Position numbers and translations under genes: made by a program
Shown: in pieces, positions 1 to 8,442 of the stretch
Layout: each line of letters starts with the position of its first letter
Position numbering within the stretch: position 1 is the stretch's first letter
The notes under the pieces: generated by a model
Seen by the model: the letters and a program-made list of their open reading frames with translations, nothing else
The model's database searches: none
What the model was told of the DNA's origin: nothing
Source of the DNA: Candidatus Anammoximicrobium sp.
GTDB taxonomy: Bacteria; Planctomycetota; Planctomycetia; Pirellulales; Pirellulaceae
Assembly: GCA_012515235.1 (NCBI GenBank)
Contig: JAAYYU010000231.1
Span: 1 to 41,214, forward strand
Length of the DNA stretch: 41,214 nucleotides
Direction of reading: 5' to 3'

Positions 1-369
1 CCCCGCCAAGCGAGCCAACGCATGCCAGTTCGACGCGGCGGCCAGGATCGGCGCGGCCAGCGCCGCCGCTGGACTGACCAACCGGCCATCGGTCAAATAG
101 ACCCGCACCGGCAACCGGCCTGCGGCCTCGCAAACGGACGCCAGGATGTGATTCACCCCGGCCGCCTTGGACGGATAACAATCGGCCAATTCGCCGGTCA
201 TCGTGACGGCGACTGCGGTACAATCCTCCGCCGAAGCGAGGATCGTCCTCAATCGCCCGGCGAGTTGATCCGGAGACTTCCACAGCGGCCACGGGATCGA
301 ACCCGTCCAAGCGAGGCCGTCGGAAAACTTGACGTGGGCACCGCCTACGTCGAGTGCCAGCTGACTCAT
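1..369 (-). CDS. MfnF-like H4MPT-linked C1-transfer pathway protein (partial)
   Basis: Only the first 123 codons are inside the window; the C-terminus lies to the left. The start is ATG at 369. The N-terminus LALDVGGAHVKFSDG is a phosphate-binding-loop-like motif of the sugar kinase/hydantoinase superfamily. It is followed by VAVTMTGELADCYPSKAAGV, which matches the family of proteins tied to tetrahydromethanopterin/methanofuran C1 metabolism; archaeal MfnF condenses methanofuran precursors. Planctomycetes are known to carry H4MPT-linked C1 genes, so the presence is plausible. No other C1 gene is visible here. The family call comes from recognised motifs. The exact reaction is inferred, and a generic hydantoinase/oxoprolinase-like protein remains possible. 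Confidence 0.72.
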   Translation of the reverse strand, partial: MSQLALDVGGAHVKFSDGLAWTGSIPWPLWKSPDQLAGRLRTILASAEDCTAVAVTMTGELADCYPSKAAGVNHILASVCEAAGRLPVRVYLTDGRLVSPAAALAAPILAAASNWHALARLAG

Positions 370-526
370 CGGCCCTGCCCTTGGGATGCGGATTCGCTTC
401 TGTTGGCCCGGCTTCCGACCGCTGCGGCGCACCCTTGGTCGCCGCCGAATGCCGGAATTGTCGTCCACGCCGAACGGCAAGTAAACACCCCCGCGCGGCG
501 GCCCCCAAAAGCCCTGGTTGAAAAAC

Positions 527-607
527 GGGGACAGGAAAACAGGGACAGGCACCTCGCGGCCATCGTTCTTCCCTTGGTTGCTCCCGCGCAGCTCGGAGCC
601 AGTCCCC
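527..607. repeat. REP-like imperfect palindrome with GGGACAGG direct repeats
   Basis: In the 273-nt gap between the methyltransferase and the C1 gene, GGGACAGG occurs twice (528-535 and 542-549). GGGACAGGCACC (542-553) is the imperfect inverse of GGAGCCAGTCCC (595-606), with two mismatches in 12 bp across a 41-nt loop. The layout resembles extragenic palindromes mobilised by REP-associated transposases. No transposase gene is nearby. The rest of the gap shows no convincing gene. Confidence 0.5.
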
Positions 608-642
608 TTCTTTACCAGGCGGCCAGATGCTGTCCGTCGCGT

Positions 643-3588
643 TCACTCCCCGCGCCGTCCTCGCTCCGTCTCCGCGATCGCCTCGCGAACCAGGCGGATT
701 TCGGCGTCGGTCAGTCGGTACAACTCGTTCACGAGTTGGTCGATCTCGGCATCCAGCGAATCGATCTGCCGTTCCAGAATCGCGTCACGGCGGAAACCCG
801 ATCTGCCGCGCTGGCGAACAAGGACTGTCATTTTCTCTGCCAGACTCACGATCCGATCGTGCCTTTGCCTGTCCTCGGCAACCGCCGGGTCGACGACTCG
901 AATCGGGAGCTTGGCCAGCTGTCCCTTGTTGATGGCCAGAAAGCCGCCGGCCAGGTGCTTGGCTTGGAATCGAATTCGCAGCAAGTAGGACAGCAGCTTC
1001 GAATTCAACACGCCGAGCAGGTACAGCGGGTTGTCGGCCAGGCCCGCGGCGGCATAGACCGAAACCCCCAAGGCGACCCCTCCGCGGAGATCCGGCGCCA
1101 CCTCCAACCGCTTCGTCATCCCGGCGATGACCAGCTTGGAACTGCGGAACAAGCGTCGCTTGTTCTCCGTCAAGTGCCCTCGATCGGCCGGCAGCACGGG
1201 CCTTGTGAACGTGCGATTCATGAAACGTACACCGCCGAATTCAAGCGCGTAACGGTCGATGTTGCCGCTGACGACGAATTCCAAGCACTCGCCGCCGCCA
1301 GCGTCTGCTTGCTCGCGCAGGGAGTTCGCCATCGCCGTTGCCGCAAAGCCCGTCGTGCCGCTGTGAAGCGTACAGCGGTCGGCCAAGGGCTGTGTGGGCA
1401 CTCTCGATTCGACGTCTAGGGAGCCATGAATCATGAATCCGCCAGCGGCCGACACGTCCCGTTGCCGCAGTGTCTGCGCGGGGGGCGCCCGACGAAGGTC
1501 CTGCTCCTGGCAAGCGCGGATGATGCGGATCACGTGCCCGGAGTCGGGCGGCGAGTTCTTCCAGACCATGACGTAGGGGTACACGCCGGCCGCGGGGAAG
1601 ACGCGCAGTTCCGAGACATCGGTGATTTGTTCGAGCGACGTTTGATTCAAGAGCATCGCCCGGCAGGCTTCCGCATAGTCGAGCGTCCCGATCTTGTTCG
1701 GAAGGATCATCCCGCAAAGGCCCTTGTGCCGGACGAGTTCGAGCGATTTCTCTACGAACAAGACGTACAGATCGTAGCCGCGCCGCGCCGTGCGGTAACG
1801 CCGTCCAAAGTAGCGTTTGATCTCTTCGCCCTGTTCCTGAAACAGGAGGCGGGCGTTGACGTAGGGCGGGTTTCCCAGCACCACGTCAAAGCCGCCGGAC
1901 GCCAGGATGGGTTGGAATCCGGCGTGCCAATCAAAGGCCTTGATCCGGCGTTGCTGTTCCCATGCGACCGAACCGGATTCGCATCCGGCGTAGAAGTCCG
2001 GACCGATCAAAGCGTTTCCAGACTTGATGTTGTCGCCCAAGTCGGGCAGGACGCGGTCGTGAAACAGCCTTCGCTGCCCAGACCGGGTCGCGTCATCCTC
2101 GCCCTCCAACGCTTTCAGCAGCAACGATCGTTTCGTCACCTCGACCGCCTGCGGATCCAGGTCCACGCCAAACACGTGCGTGATCAGAATCCGTTTCTTC
2201 TCGGCAACGGTGAGCCGCCATTCGCCCGTGTGCCGATCCCGGTAAACGGCGTTCCCGGAGGCCTTCGGGGCGCGGTCACCATACCAGGCCAGGCAATGCT
2301 CGAGCAGACATTGGTACGCGCCCAGCAAGAACGAACCGCTTCCGCAGGCCATGTCCAGGACTCGCAGAGGCGGACGCGACTTGCCGCCAGCCAACTGGGC
2401 TGGACTCTTTCCCTCGATCAAACGCCCAACCGTGTGCCGGACGATGTGATCGACAATGACGGACGGCGTGTAGTAGACCCCGCCCGCCCGCCGCATCTCC
2501 GTCTTGTCCCTGGCGACGGCTGGCCGGCCGTTCGTCAGCCGGATGGCCTGGCCCAAGAATCGTTCGTAGACGGTGCCCAGGATCTCGACGGGCAGCACGC
2601 GGAAATCGAAAGGCGAGCCGTGGGCAAAATACAGGCTCCGAACAATCGGCTGGAACACCTCGTCGTCGACGGTCAGCATGGACGCCGTCCGATCCGGAGC
2701 TTTCGGGACGCCTGATCCGCCGTCCAAGCGGAACGGGCCGGGGTCGTCCTGCCCGTCGCCGCGGCGGCACCGTTCGCGGACGAACCGGGCATAGCTCTCA
2801 GGCCGCTGGCACAGTTCGAGCAACTGGCCGTGTGGCTCCAGCCCCCGCGCTTCGGCCAGCCGCAGAAAGACGAGCCGCTCGACGATGCCTTGCACCACAG
2901 CGTTCAAGTCTTGCGGAGCGACGTCCGCGTGGCGAAGGGCCAGGTTGCGAGCGAGCGATTCCCGCCAGCCTCCGATTTCCTGCAGGAGCACGGCGTCGAC
3001 TTCCCAGGTCCCGCGTTTCCGCTGGGACGCGGCATAGCGGTCGAACGCCCCGGACCAGACGGCCTCGCGGGAAAAGATGTCCCCGAGTTCAGGCCAGCGG
3101 GCTTCGTACTCGTCGTAGCGGAGGCACAGCACGCGCGCGTGGCGGGCCTGGTCGCCGGGACGGGGCCGAATCGTGCAATCGTAGACGCACAACTGCTCGA
3201 AGTCGGTCAGAATCGACAAGGCAACCTTCGCGTTCCAGCCGTAGCGTCTCAACTGCTGAGCCGAGTCGGCGTCGGCTCGCAGGTCGCCGCCGAGTTCGGC
3301 GGCTCGCACGAAAAACTTGGGCGTCTTGTCCACGCAAAAGGCGTAATCCGGAGCTGGCCCCGCGCTTTCGAACTCCGGACGGTCGGGGCGAATCACCTCA
3401 CGCAGATGCGGCGGAGCCGGCGGTTCAGCTCGCACCTTCCAGCCCAGGGCCTCGAAGAAAGGCGCGATCAACGCTTGCCGGACCTGCGCCGGTTGGGGGG
3501 GCGACGCACGGAACCTGTCGCGGTGGGCCTGGTAATACCTGCAGAGTCCGGCGATTGCCGACAGTCCGTCGTCGCGTGGTCTGCTCAT
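643..3588 (-). CDS. Type IIG-like DNA adenine methyltransferase with degenerate nuclease domain
   Basis: The 981-aa protein has the layout of Eco57I-type restriction-modification enzymes. An N-terminal nuclease-like domain (about 1-150) is followed by a helical connector, an N6-adenine methyltransferase core and a TaqI-like target-recognition region (about 700-900). The SAM-binding motif DMACGSGSF lies near residue 411 and the catalytic NPPY near 573, both intact, so methylation is expected. In relatives the nuclease motif reads PD followed about 15 residues later by E-A-K. Here PDYAF is present near 79, but the E-A-K position reads FFVRAAEL, so the acidic residue and lysine are missing. The start at 3588 is preceded by GGGAGGAAGG. 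No separate restriction subunit is adjacent. It is probably an orphan or regulatory methylase. Confidence 0.88.
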   Translation of the reverse strand: MSRPRDDGLSAIAGLCRYYQAHRDRFRASPPQPAQVRQALIAPFFEALGWKVRAEPPAPPHLREVIRPDRPEFESAGPAPDYAFCVDKTPKFFVRAAELGGDLRADADSAQQLRRYGWNAKVALSILTDFEQLCVYDCTIRPRPGDQARHARVLCLRYDEYEARWPELGDIFSREAVWSGAFDRYAASQRKRGTWEVDAVLLQEIGGWRESLARNLALRHADVAPQDLNAVVQGIVERLVFLRLAEARGLEPHGQLLELCQRPESYARFVRERCRRGDGQDDPGPFRLDGGSGVPKAPDRTASMLTVDDEVFQPIVRSLYFAHGSPFDFRVLPVEILGTVYERFLGQAIRLTNGRPAVARDKTEMRRAGGVYYTPSVIVDHIVRHTVGRLIEGKSPAQLAGGKSRPPLRVLDMACGSGSFLLGAYQCLLEHCLAWYGDRAPKASGNAVYRDRHTGEWRLTVAEKKRILITHVFGVDLDPQAVEVTKRSLLLKALEGEDDATRSGQRRLFHDRVLPDLGDNIKSGNALIGPDFYAGCESGSVAWEQQRRIKAFDWHAGFQPILASGGFDVVLGNPPYVNARLLFQEQGEEIKRYFGRRYRTARRGYDLYVLFVEKSLELVRHKGLCGMILPNKIGTLDYAEACRAMLLNQTSLEQITDVSELRVFPAAGVYPYVMVWKNSPPDSGHVIRIIRACQEQDLRRAPPAQTLRQRDVSAAGGFMIHGSLDVESRVPTQPLADRCTLHSGTTGFAATAMANSLREQADAGGGECLEFVVSGNIDRYALEFGGVRFMNRTFTRPVLPADRGHLTENKRRLFRSSKLVIAGMTKRLEVAPDLRGGVALGVSVYAAAGLADNPLYLLGVLNSKLLSYLLRIRFQAKHLAGGFLAINKGQLAKLPIRVVDPAVAEDRQRHDRIVSLAEKMTVLVRQRGRSGFRRDAILERQIDSLDAEIDQLVNELYRLTDAEIRLVREAIAETERGRRGE

Positions 3589-3632
3589 CGCCTTCCTCCC
3601 TGACGGGAACGCTCCTTCGTGAGGACAGATTC

Positions 3633-3663
3633 TTGACAGCGTTCGGCGTGTGCGTCCTAATTA
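3633..3663 (+). promoter_or_regulatory. Candidate promoter for the sulfatase gene
   Basis: TTGACA at 3633-3638 and TAATTA at 3658-3663 are separated by 19 nt, about 135 nt upstream of the sulfatase start in the divergent gap. The -35 is perfect, but the spacer is long and the -10 moderate, so this is tentative. Confidence 0.35.
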
Positions 3664-3668
3664 TGAGC

Positions 3669-3687
3669 GGCCGAAACCGATTCGGCC
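3669..3687. promoter_or_regulatory. Perfect inverted repeat in the sulfatase leader
   Basis: GGCCGAA-N5-TTCGGCC has perfect 7-bp arms and lies just downstream of the candidate -10. It could be an operator or an mRNA hairpin in the 5' leader. Nothing in the sequence decides between the two. Confidence 0.4.
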
Positions 3688-3798
3688 AGCGTGCCTCGAA
3701 ACGTCCGCCGGGCGGCCGTCCGCGTTTGTCCGCCAGGCCGCCGCTTCGCCCTGGTTTGTCCCTGCCGTCGGCCGACAGAGAATCCCCAAGGAGCTGCC

Positions 3799-5433
3799 AT
3801 GACCGCCAGACCCGCGACCGCCGCCACCGTCCTGATCCCCATCCTGCTAGGGCTCGCCGCCTGCCAACTCGGCCGGGAGACGCGCCTGGTTGCCGCCGAT
3901 TCGCCGCCGCAGGCCGCCCGGCCCAACGTCCTGTTTCTGATCTCCGACGACCTGAACAATTACCTCGGCTGCTACGGCGACTCGCGGGCCAAGACGCCGA
4001 ACATCGATCGCTTGGCGACCCGCGGTGTGCGATTCGAACGCGCCTACTGCACCTTCCCCCTGTGCGGCCCCAGTCGCAACTCGATGCTCACCGGCCTGCA
4101 CCCGAACAGCTCCGGCATTCTTGCCAACGCCCAGATCTTCCGGCAGACCATTCCCACGCACGTCAGCCTGCCGCAGGCCTTCCGGCACGCGGGCTACTTT
4201 GCCTCGCGGATCGGCAAGTTGTACCACTACAACGTGCCCAAATCCATCGGCACCAACGGCCACGACGATCCGGCCTCGTGGGAACTCGAACTAAACCCGG
4301 CCGGCGTGGACCGGATGGAGGAGGAGCCGCACATTTTCTCGCTCACGCCCGGCAGTTTCGGCGGCACCTTGAGCTGGTACGCTTCGCCCAAGAGCGACGC
4401 GTATCATACGGACGGCCTGCACGCAGCCGATGCCGAGTGGGTGCTGGAACGCTGTGCCCGGCAAAAGGACCGGCCGTTCTTTCTGGCCGTCGGTTTCTTC
4501 CGCCCGCACACGCCCTACGTCGCGCCGCGGGTGCCCTATTTCGGCTGGTATCCCGAAGGCCAGATGCCGGTGGTCCAGAACGTCCAGGAAGACCAGGCCG
4601 ACCTGCCTGCGGCCGCCCTGGGCAGTTACAAGCGGGAGCAGGACAAGCTGACCGACGACCTGCGGCGTCAATGCCTGCAGGCTTACTACGCCAGCATCAG
4701 CTTCATGGACGCGCAGGTGGGCCGGGTGGTCGAGGCGCTCGACCGCCTGGGTCTGGCCGACAGCACGATCATCGTCTTTACCAGCGACCACGGGTACCAC
4801 ATGGGCGAGCACGGCTTGTGGCAGAAGATGAGCCTGTTCGAAGGCAGCACGCGCATACCGCTGCTGATCATCGCGCCCGGCACGTCGCAGGCAGGCGGCG
4901 TGGCGGAATCGCCTGTGAGCCACATCGACCTGTATCCCACGCTGTGCGAACTGGCCGGTGTGAAAAGCCCCGCCAACTTGCAGGGTCAAAGCCTCGTCCC
5001 GCTGTTGAAGGACCCCCGCGCAACCGGCCGTGGCTGGGCGCTGACCCAGGTGACCCGCGGCCGCGCGGCGCGGAAGGCCAATCCCAGCGCCAAGGCCATG
5101 GCGGACGGCGTGAAGGCGAAAGCCGCGGGGGCCAAGGTGGCAGCCGCAGGCGCAAAAGCCCCGGCCGGCAATCGGTTCTTCGGCTATACCCTGCGGACGC
5201 CGCGCTGGCGCTATACCGAATGGGATGAAGGCCGGCAGGGCCGCGAATTGTACGACCATCAAACCGATCCGCAGGAACTCACCAACCTAGCCGACCGGCC
5301 CGATCATGCCCAGACGGTTGCCGAACTGTCCGCCCAACTCGGCACCGCCGTCAAAGCCAGCTTCCCACCCGACGGCCAGACCCCGCAGATTCCGGCCGAA
5401 AGCGGACTCTGGGCGCCGCTGCTGGTGGATTAG
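3799..5433 (+). CDS. Secreted sulfatase, iduronate-2-sulfatase-like
   Basis: The 544-aa protein starts at ATG 3799 behind AAGGAG (3788-3793). The N-terminus is hydrophobic and ends in LGLAAC, a lipobox-like sequence with Cys22, so export as a lipoprotein or periplasmic enzyme is likely. The core carries the metal site LISDDLNNY, the formylglycine motif CGPSR with Cys89, and SDHGYHMGEHGLW, all typical of type I sulfatases that hydrolyse sulfate esters of polysaccharides. Activity would need a formylglycine-generating enzyme, which is not in this window. Residues of roughly 420-455 form an Ala/Lys-rich low-complexity insert just before the conserved C-terminal block. The stop overlaps the convergent batE stop. 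The substrate is unknown; sulfated glycans are the usual targets in planctomycetes. Confidence 0.93.
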   Translation: MTARPATAATVLIPILLGLAACQLGRETRLVAADSPPQAARPNVLFLISDDLNNYLGCYGDSRAKTPNIDRLATRGVRFERAYCTFPLCGPSRNSMLTGLHPNSSGILANAQIFRQTIPTHVSLPQAFRHAGYFASRIGKLYHYNVPKSIGTNGHDDPASWELELNPAGVDRMEEEPHIFSLTPGSFGGTLSWYASPKSDAYHTDGLHAADAEWVLERCARQKDRPFFLAVGFFRPHTPYVAPRVPYFGWYPEGQMPVVQNVQEDQADLPAAALGSYKREQDKLTDDLRRQCLQAYYASISFMDAQVGRVVEALDRLGLADSTIIVFTSDHGYHMGEHGLWQKMSLFEGSTRIPLLIIAPGTSQAGGVAESPVSHIDLYPTLCELAGVKSPANLQGQSLVPLLKDPRATGRGWALTQVTRGRAARKANPSAKAMADGVKAKAAGAKVAAAGAKAPAGNRFFGYTLRTPRWRYTEWDEGRQGRELYDHQTDPQELTNLADRPDHAQTVAELSAQLGTAVKASFPPDGQTPQIPAESGLWAPLLVD

Positions 5434-6290
5434 GACGCGGCGGCCGTTCCGGTCCGCGAATCCGGGCCGGTCCCGGTGACCAGTTCGACGGCCGAACGCG
5501 GCAACCAGGCGTCGCGGCCGTCGTACAAACGGACCCGGGCCCAGTCGTCGCGGGTCTCGACAACGCGAACCTCGGTGCCGCTGGGCAAAGGTTGAGGCAA
5601 TCGCGCCGGCGCGCCCGCCGAGTCGGCCGAGCGGGCAATCGCCTCCGAGACGGTCACTACCGCGGCGTCGTCCGCACTGCCGAGCGCGCGGGACAGCACC
5701 ACGCCCAAGAGCAAGAGCCAGACGATTCCGGGAATGACCGCCAGGTTGCGGAATATCGGCTGGCGCCAGCGAATCGCGCCCGCGACCAAGGCTACGGCAA
5801 CGAAAAACGTCAGGGCGGCCAGCGTTTGCAATTCGCGCAGGGACAAACGATCGACCCAGGCAAAGAACGTCGTCAGCAGGCCGCCTCGCTCCGGCCGCGG
5901 AACCCAATCCGGCAGCAGCGTGCGCGCATGTTCCAGGTTCTGTTCCGCGCGGTGGTGATTGGGATCCAGCCACAGCGCTCGCCGATAAGCCAGGATGGCG
6001 GGCCCCAAGCGTTCGGCTCCCATCGCGGCGTTGCCCAGATTGACGTACAAATCCGCGTTGCGGACGGGCTTCGCGGAACCGCCCTGACCGCCCGACGCCA
6101 GTTGGGCAAAAAGCAACTCGGCGCGGCGAAATCTCTCCAATCGCTGGTCGCGATCCGGGCTGTCCAACGCCGCCCGGTATTCCTGAACGGCTTCGGCCAG
6201 CACCCGCTCGGCAGACGCTGTCAGCGACCGCGGCAGGCCGAGGAGCCCCAGCAGAAAAATCCCGCAGACCACAGGAATTCGATGCGTCAT
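5430..6290 (-). CDS. batE: BatE-like TPR/SH3 membrane protein
   Basis: The protein of about 286 aa has a signal-like N-terminus (GIFLLGLLGL). TPR-type helices follow, including a conserved stretch with NLGNAAMGAERLGPAI and YRRALWLDP, then two transmembrane segments (around TFFVAVALVAGAIRW and IPGIVWLLLLGVVLS). A C-terminal bacterial SH3-like domain contains GTEVRVVETRDDWARVRLYD. This arrangement matches BatE of Bacteroides-type aerotolerance clusters. It is the last gene of the moxR/bat cluster, 49 nt after batD. The start is taken at ATG 6290; an in-frame ATG at 6305 with a purine-rich upstream sequence is an alternative. The molecular role of Bat proteins is poorly defined, and an envelope stress function is inferred. 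Confidence 0.85.
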   Translation of the reverse strand: MTHRIPVVCGIFLLGLLGLPRSLTASAERVLAEAVQEYRAALDSPDRDQRLERFRRAELLFAQLASGGQGGSAKPVRNADLYVNLGNAAMGAERLGPAILAYRRALWLDPNHHRAEQNLEHARTLLPDWVPRPERGGLLTTFFAWVDRLSLRELQTLAALTFFVAVALVAGAIRWRQPIFRNLAVIPGIVWLLLLGVVLSRALGSADDAAVVTVSEAIARSADSAGAPARLPQPLPSGTEVRVVETRDDWARVRLYDGRDAWLPRSAVELVTGTGPDSRTGTAAAS

Positions 6291-6339
6291 GCTGACTCGC
6301 CTCATGCTCTTTCTCAAAAAGGCCTCCGCCACGGGCCGG

Positions 6340-8442
6340 TCAACCGGCCGCCCGGCTGCGACGGAGACTCCGGGCGGCTTCCTCAAAGCGATCTGCGACT
6401 GCCGTCGCCCGCCCGACCAGCCCCGCATCCAGCCGGCTTTCGCCAACGCTGTTCAACGCGTACGCCACCGCCTCGCAGTCGGCGATCACCGCGTCCGCGT
6501 CCGCGCGAGCCACGTCGGGCAGGTCCGCCACCAAGGCGCGGATCGCCGCCGCGATTTCCTCCGCCGCCTGCTGCTTTGACAAGCCGCCCGCCTGAACGAT
6601 CCGGGCGTGTTGCCAACGCACGTTCCGGACCGTTGCGTTCGCCGCTGGATCGATGTCCCGGCGTTTGCGGTCGACGACAGCCGCCACCAGCAGCAGCAAT
6701 CCGGCGGCGTACACGAGCCCGGGAAACACGCCGCCGAACCTCCCGGATGAATCCCGCAGGACGGTGCCGGCGTCGGGCTCAATCGCCAAGTCGGCGCCAC
6801 TGAGCGAGAACGTGGGCTGCCGCGGCCCAGCCAGCGCGACTTGCGTCGAATCGGTCTTGCGGCCGGCCGCATCGGCCGCGGCGTCCGGATTTCGAGCCGG
6901 GCTGCTCACGACGTCTGCCGCCGAGACGACCTGGGCCGGCATCACGCGCAGCGCGATCGGCTTGGACCGCGTCGTCTGGTACGTTTGGCTGTCCGGATCG
7001 AACCAGGAGTAGGCCAGCGCGGGGATCTCGCTGACGGACTCGTCGGTCACCCGCACGGAGACCTGGAATTGTTTCGCGGGGACAGAATCCGGTTTTTTCG
7101 AGACGCCGGGCTTGGCCGACTTGTCGCTGCCCTCGGACATCGTCCCCGCAATTTCGCCTTCGGGCAGCCGGAACTGGTCGGGATTCATGCCGCCGTCGGC
7201 CGACAACGGCGGCAGGCTGGCGTTGTCGAGGTTTCCATCCCCGCGCAACGTGACGGCCAAACGGATGGGGTCGCCGACCCGGACGACGGTCCGGTCGGCC
7301 GTGACGTCGATGGCAAAGCCTTTGCCGACAGCGCCCGCAAAACTGGCCGGCCGGCCTTCGAGCGGAAACGGCTGGACCACGATTTGTTGCGGTTCGCCGC
7401 TGGCGCGAACCAGTTCCGTGCTGGCCGGACGCCGCCGGTCTCCCATCAAGTCGCGGAACAACGAACCGCCGAAGCCGGAATCCAGATCGCCGAACGGCGA
7501 ACGGTCGCGTGCCCACTGGGTGACCTTGCGGACGCTGGCAATGATCGGGGCCAGGGGGAATTCGCCCACGCGGTCGGGAATCAGCGTCCGCGTCGCCGTC
7601 ACTACGGTGAATCGCTTGCCGTCGAGCGCCTGTTCGCGCACCTCGGCCGCCAGTGCCAGGCTCCCATCCTTGGTGTCGATCGGCAGCCGGGACGCGCCTC
7701 GCGGCGGCGGCGGGTCGGGCGCAAAGCGGAACTGGTCGAACAGCGGCGAATAGATGCGCAGCTTGAGCACGTCGTCGAAATCGCCGGCGTACCACCACTC
7801 GATGCGGACGGGGACCCGTTGATCCGGATAGATGGGCCGGTCCGGCAGGATCAGCCGGACCCGCTGGTTGGGGTCCGCGGGCACCGCCTGAAACTTCAAT
7901 TTCAGCGATTCGACGCGTACTTGCTTCGTCCCCTGCTTGATCACAAACGGGCCGACGGTATGTTCGCCCGGTTGATCGGCGATGACGAGATAGTCGATGC
8001 GATACGTGACGGACTTGGCCTGGTACAACTGGCCGTTCCGCTGAACGATTTGCGAGAACACGCTGGGGTGGGTCTCGGCCAGTTGCCCGCGCAGACCCGG
8101 CGTCGGTTTGTCCCGTGTCATCTCGCAGGTCGGCTCCGGCTGTTCGTCGAACCCCTCGACGGTGAATTGGATGACCGCGGGTTCGCCCACGTAGTAGGGT
8201 GGTTCTTGCGTGGCGACCTGGACGCGGACGTCCTGCGCCAGCACCGGCCAGGCCACGGCCAGGAGCGTCAGCGCAAGGAGTTGGGCCGCGCCCGCCAGCG
8301 GCGAAGCTCCGGCGGTTCTTGCGGCGAAAGGGCCGAACAGGCTGGCCCAAGGCCGCCGCCCGGCCAGCCATTCGGGGAGCGGCCGGGGAGACAACGGCAG
8401 CCCGAAGAGAGCGAACTCGGTGGCACGTCTGTCCCGCCTCAT
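6340..8442 (-). CDS. batD: BatD-family protein
   Basis: The 700-aa protein has a long basic N-terminal region before a hydrophobic core (LLALTLLAVAWPVLAQD) that fits an extended signal peptide, a feature reported for planctomycetes. The mature part begins VRVQVATQEPPYYVGEPAVI, typical of BatD, an all-beta periplasmic protein with repeated Ig-like modules. Parts resembling VRVGDPIRLAVTLRGDGNLD recur later. A single transmembrane helix (around VFPGLVYAAGLLLLVAAVV) precedes a cytoplasmic helical tail. The start codon overlaps the batB-batC stop by one base, so translation is probably coupled. BatD is thought to scaffold the VWA-domain partners BatA and BatB; that role is inferred from context. 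Confidence 0.88.
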   Translation of the reverse strand: MRRDRRATEFALFGLPLSPRPLPEWLAGRRPWASLFGPFAARTAGASPLAGAAQLLALTLLAVAWPVLAQDVRVQVATQEPPYYVGEPAVIQFTVEGFDEQPEPTCEMTRDKPTPGLRGQLAETHPSVFSQIVQRNGQLYQAKSVTYRIDYLVIADQPGEHTVGPFVIKQGTKQVRVESLKLKFQAVPADPNQRVRLILPDRPIYPDQRVPVRIEWWYAGDFDDVLKLRIYSPLFDQFRFAPDPPPPRGASRLPIDTKDGSLALAAEVREQALDGKRFTVVTATRTLIPDRVGEFPLAPIIASVRKVTQWARDRSPFGDLDSGFGGSLFRDLMGDRRRPASTELVRASGEPQQIVVQPFPLEGRPASFAGAVGKGFAIDVTADRTVVRVGDPIRLAVTLRGDGNLDNASLPPLSADGGMNPDQFRLPEGEIAGTMSEGSDKSAKPGVSKKPDSVPAKQFQVSVRVTDESVSEIPALAYSWFDPDSQTYQTTRSKPIALRVMPAQVVSAADVVSSPARNPDAAADAAGRKTDSTQVALAGPRQPTFSLSGADLAIEPDAGTVLRDSSGRFGGVFPGLVYAAGLLLLVAAVVDRKRRDIDPAANATVRNVRWQHARIVQAGGLSKQQAAEEIAAAIRALVADLPDVARADADAVIADCEAVAYALNSVGESRLDAGLVGRATAVADRFEEAARSLRRSRAAG

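Noticed and set aside
366..563. A 65-codon minus-strand frame in the gap after the methyltransferase
   Set aside because: It has no ribosome site, overlaps the REP-like repeat, has no recognisable domain and would overlap the C1-gene start.
2832..5228. A very long open frame on the plus strand across the methyltransferase and the sulfatase
   Set aside because: It runs antisense to the methyltransferase and out of frame with the sulfatase. It is Arg/Pro-rich and lacks domains, which is a usual artefact of high-GC third positions.
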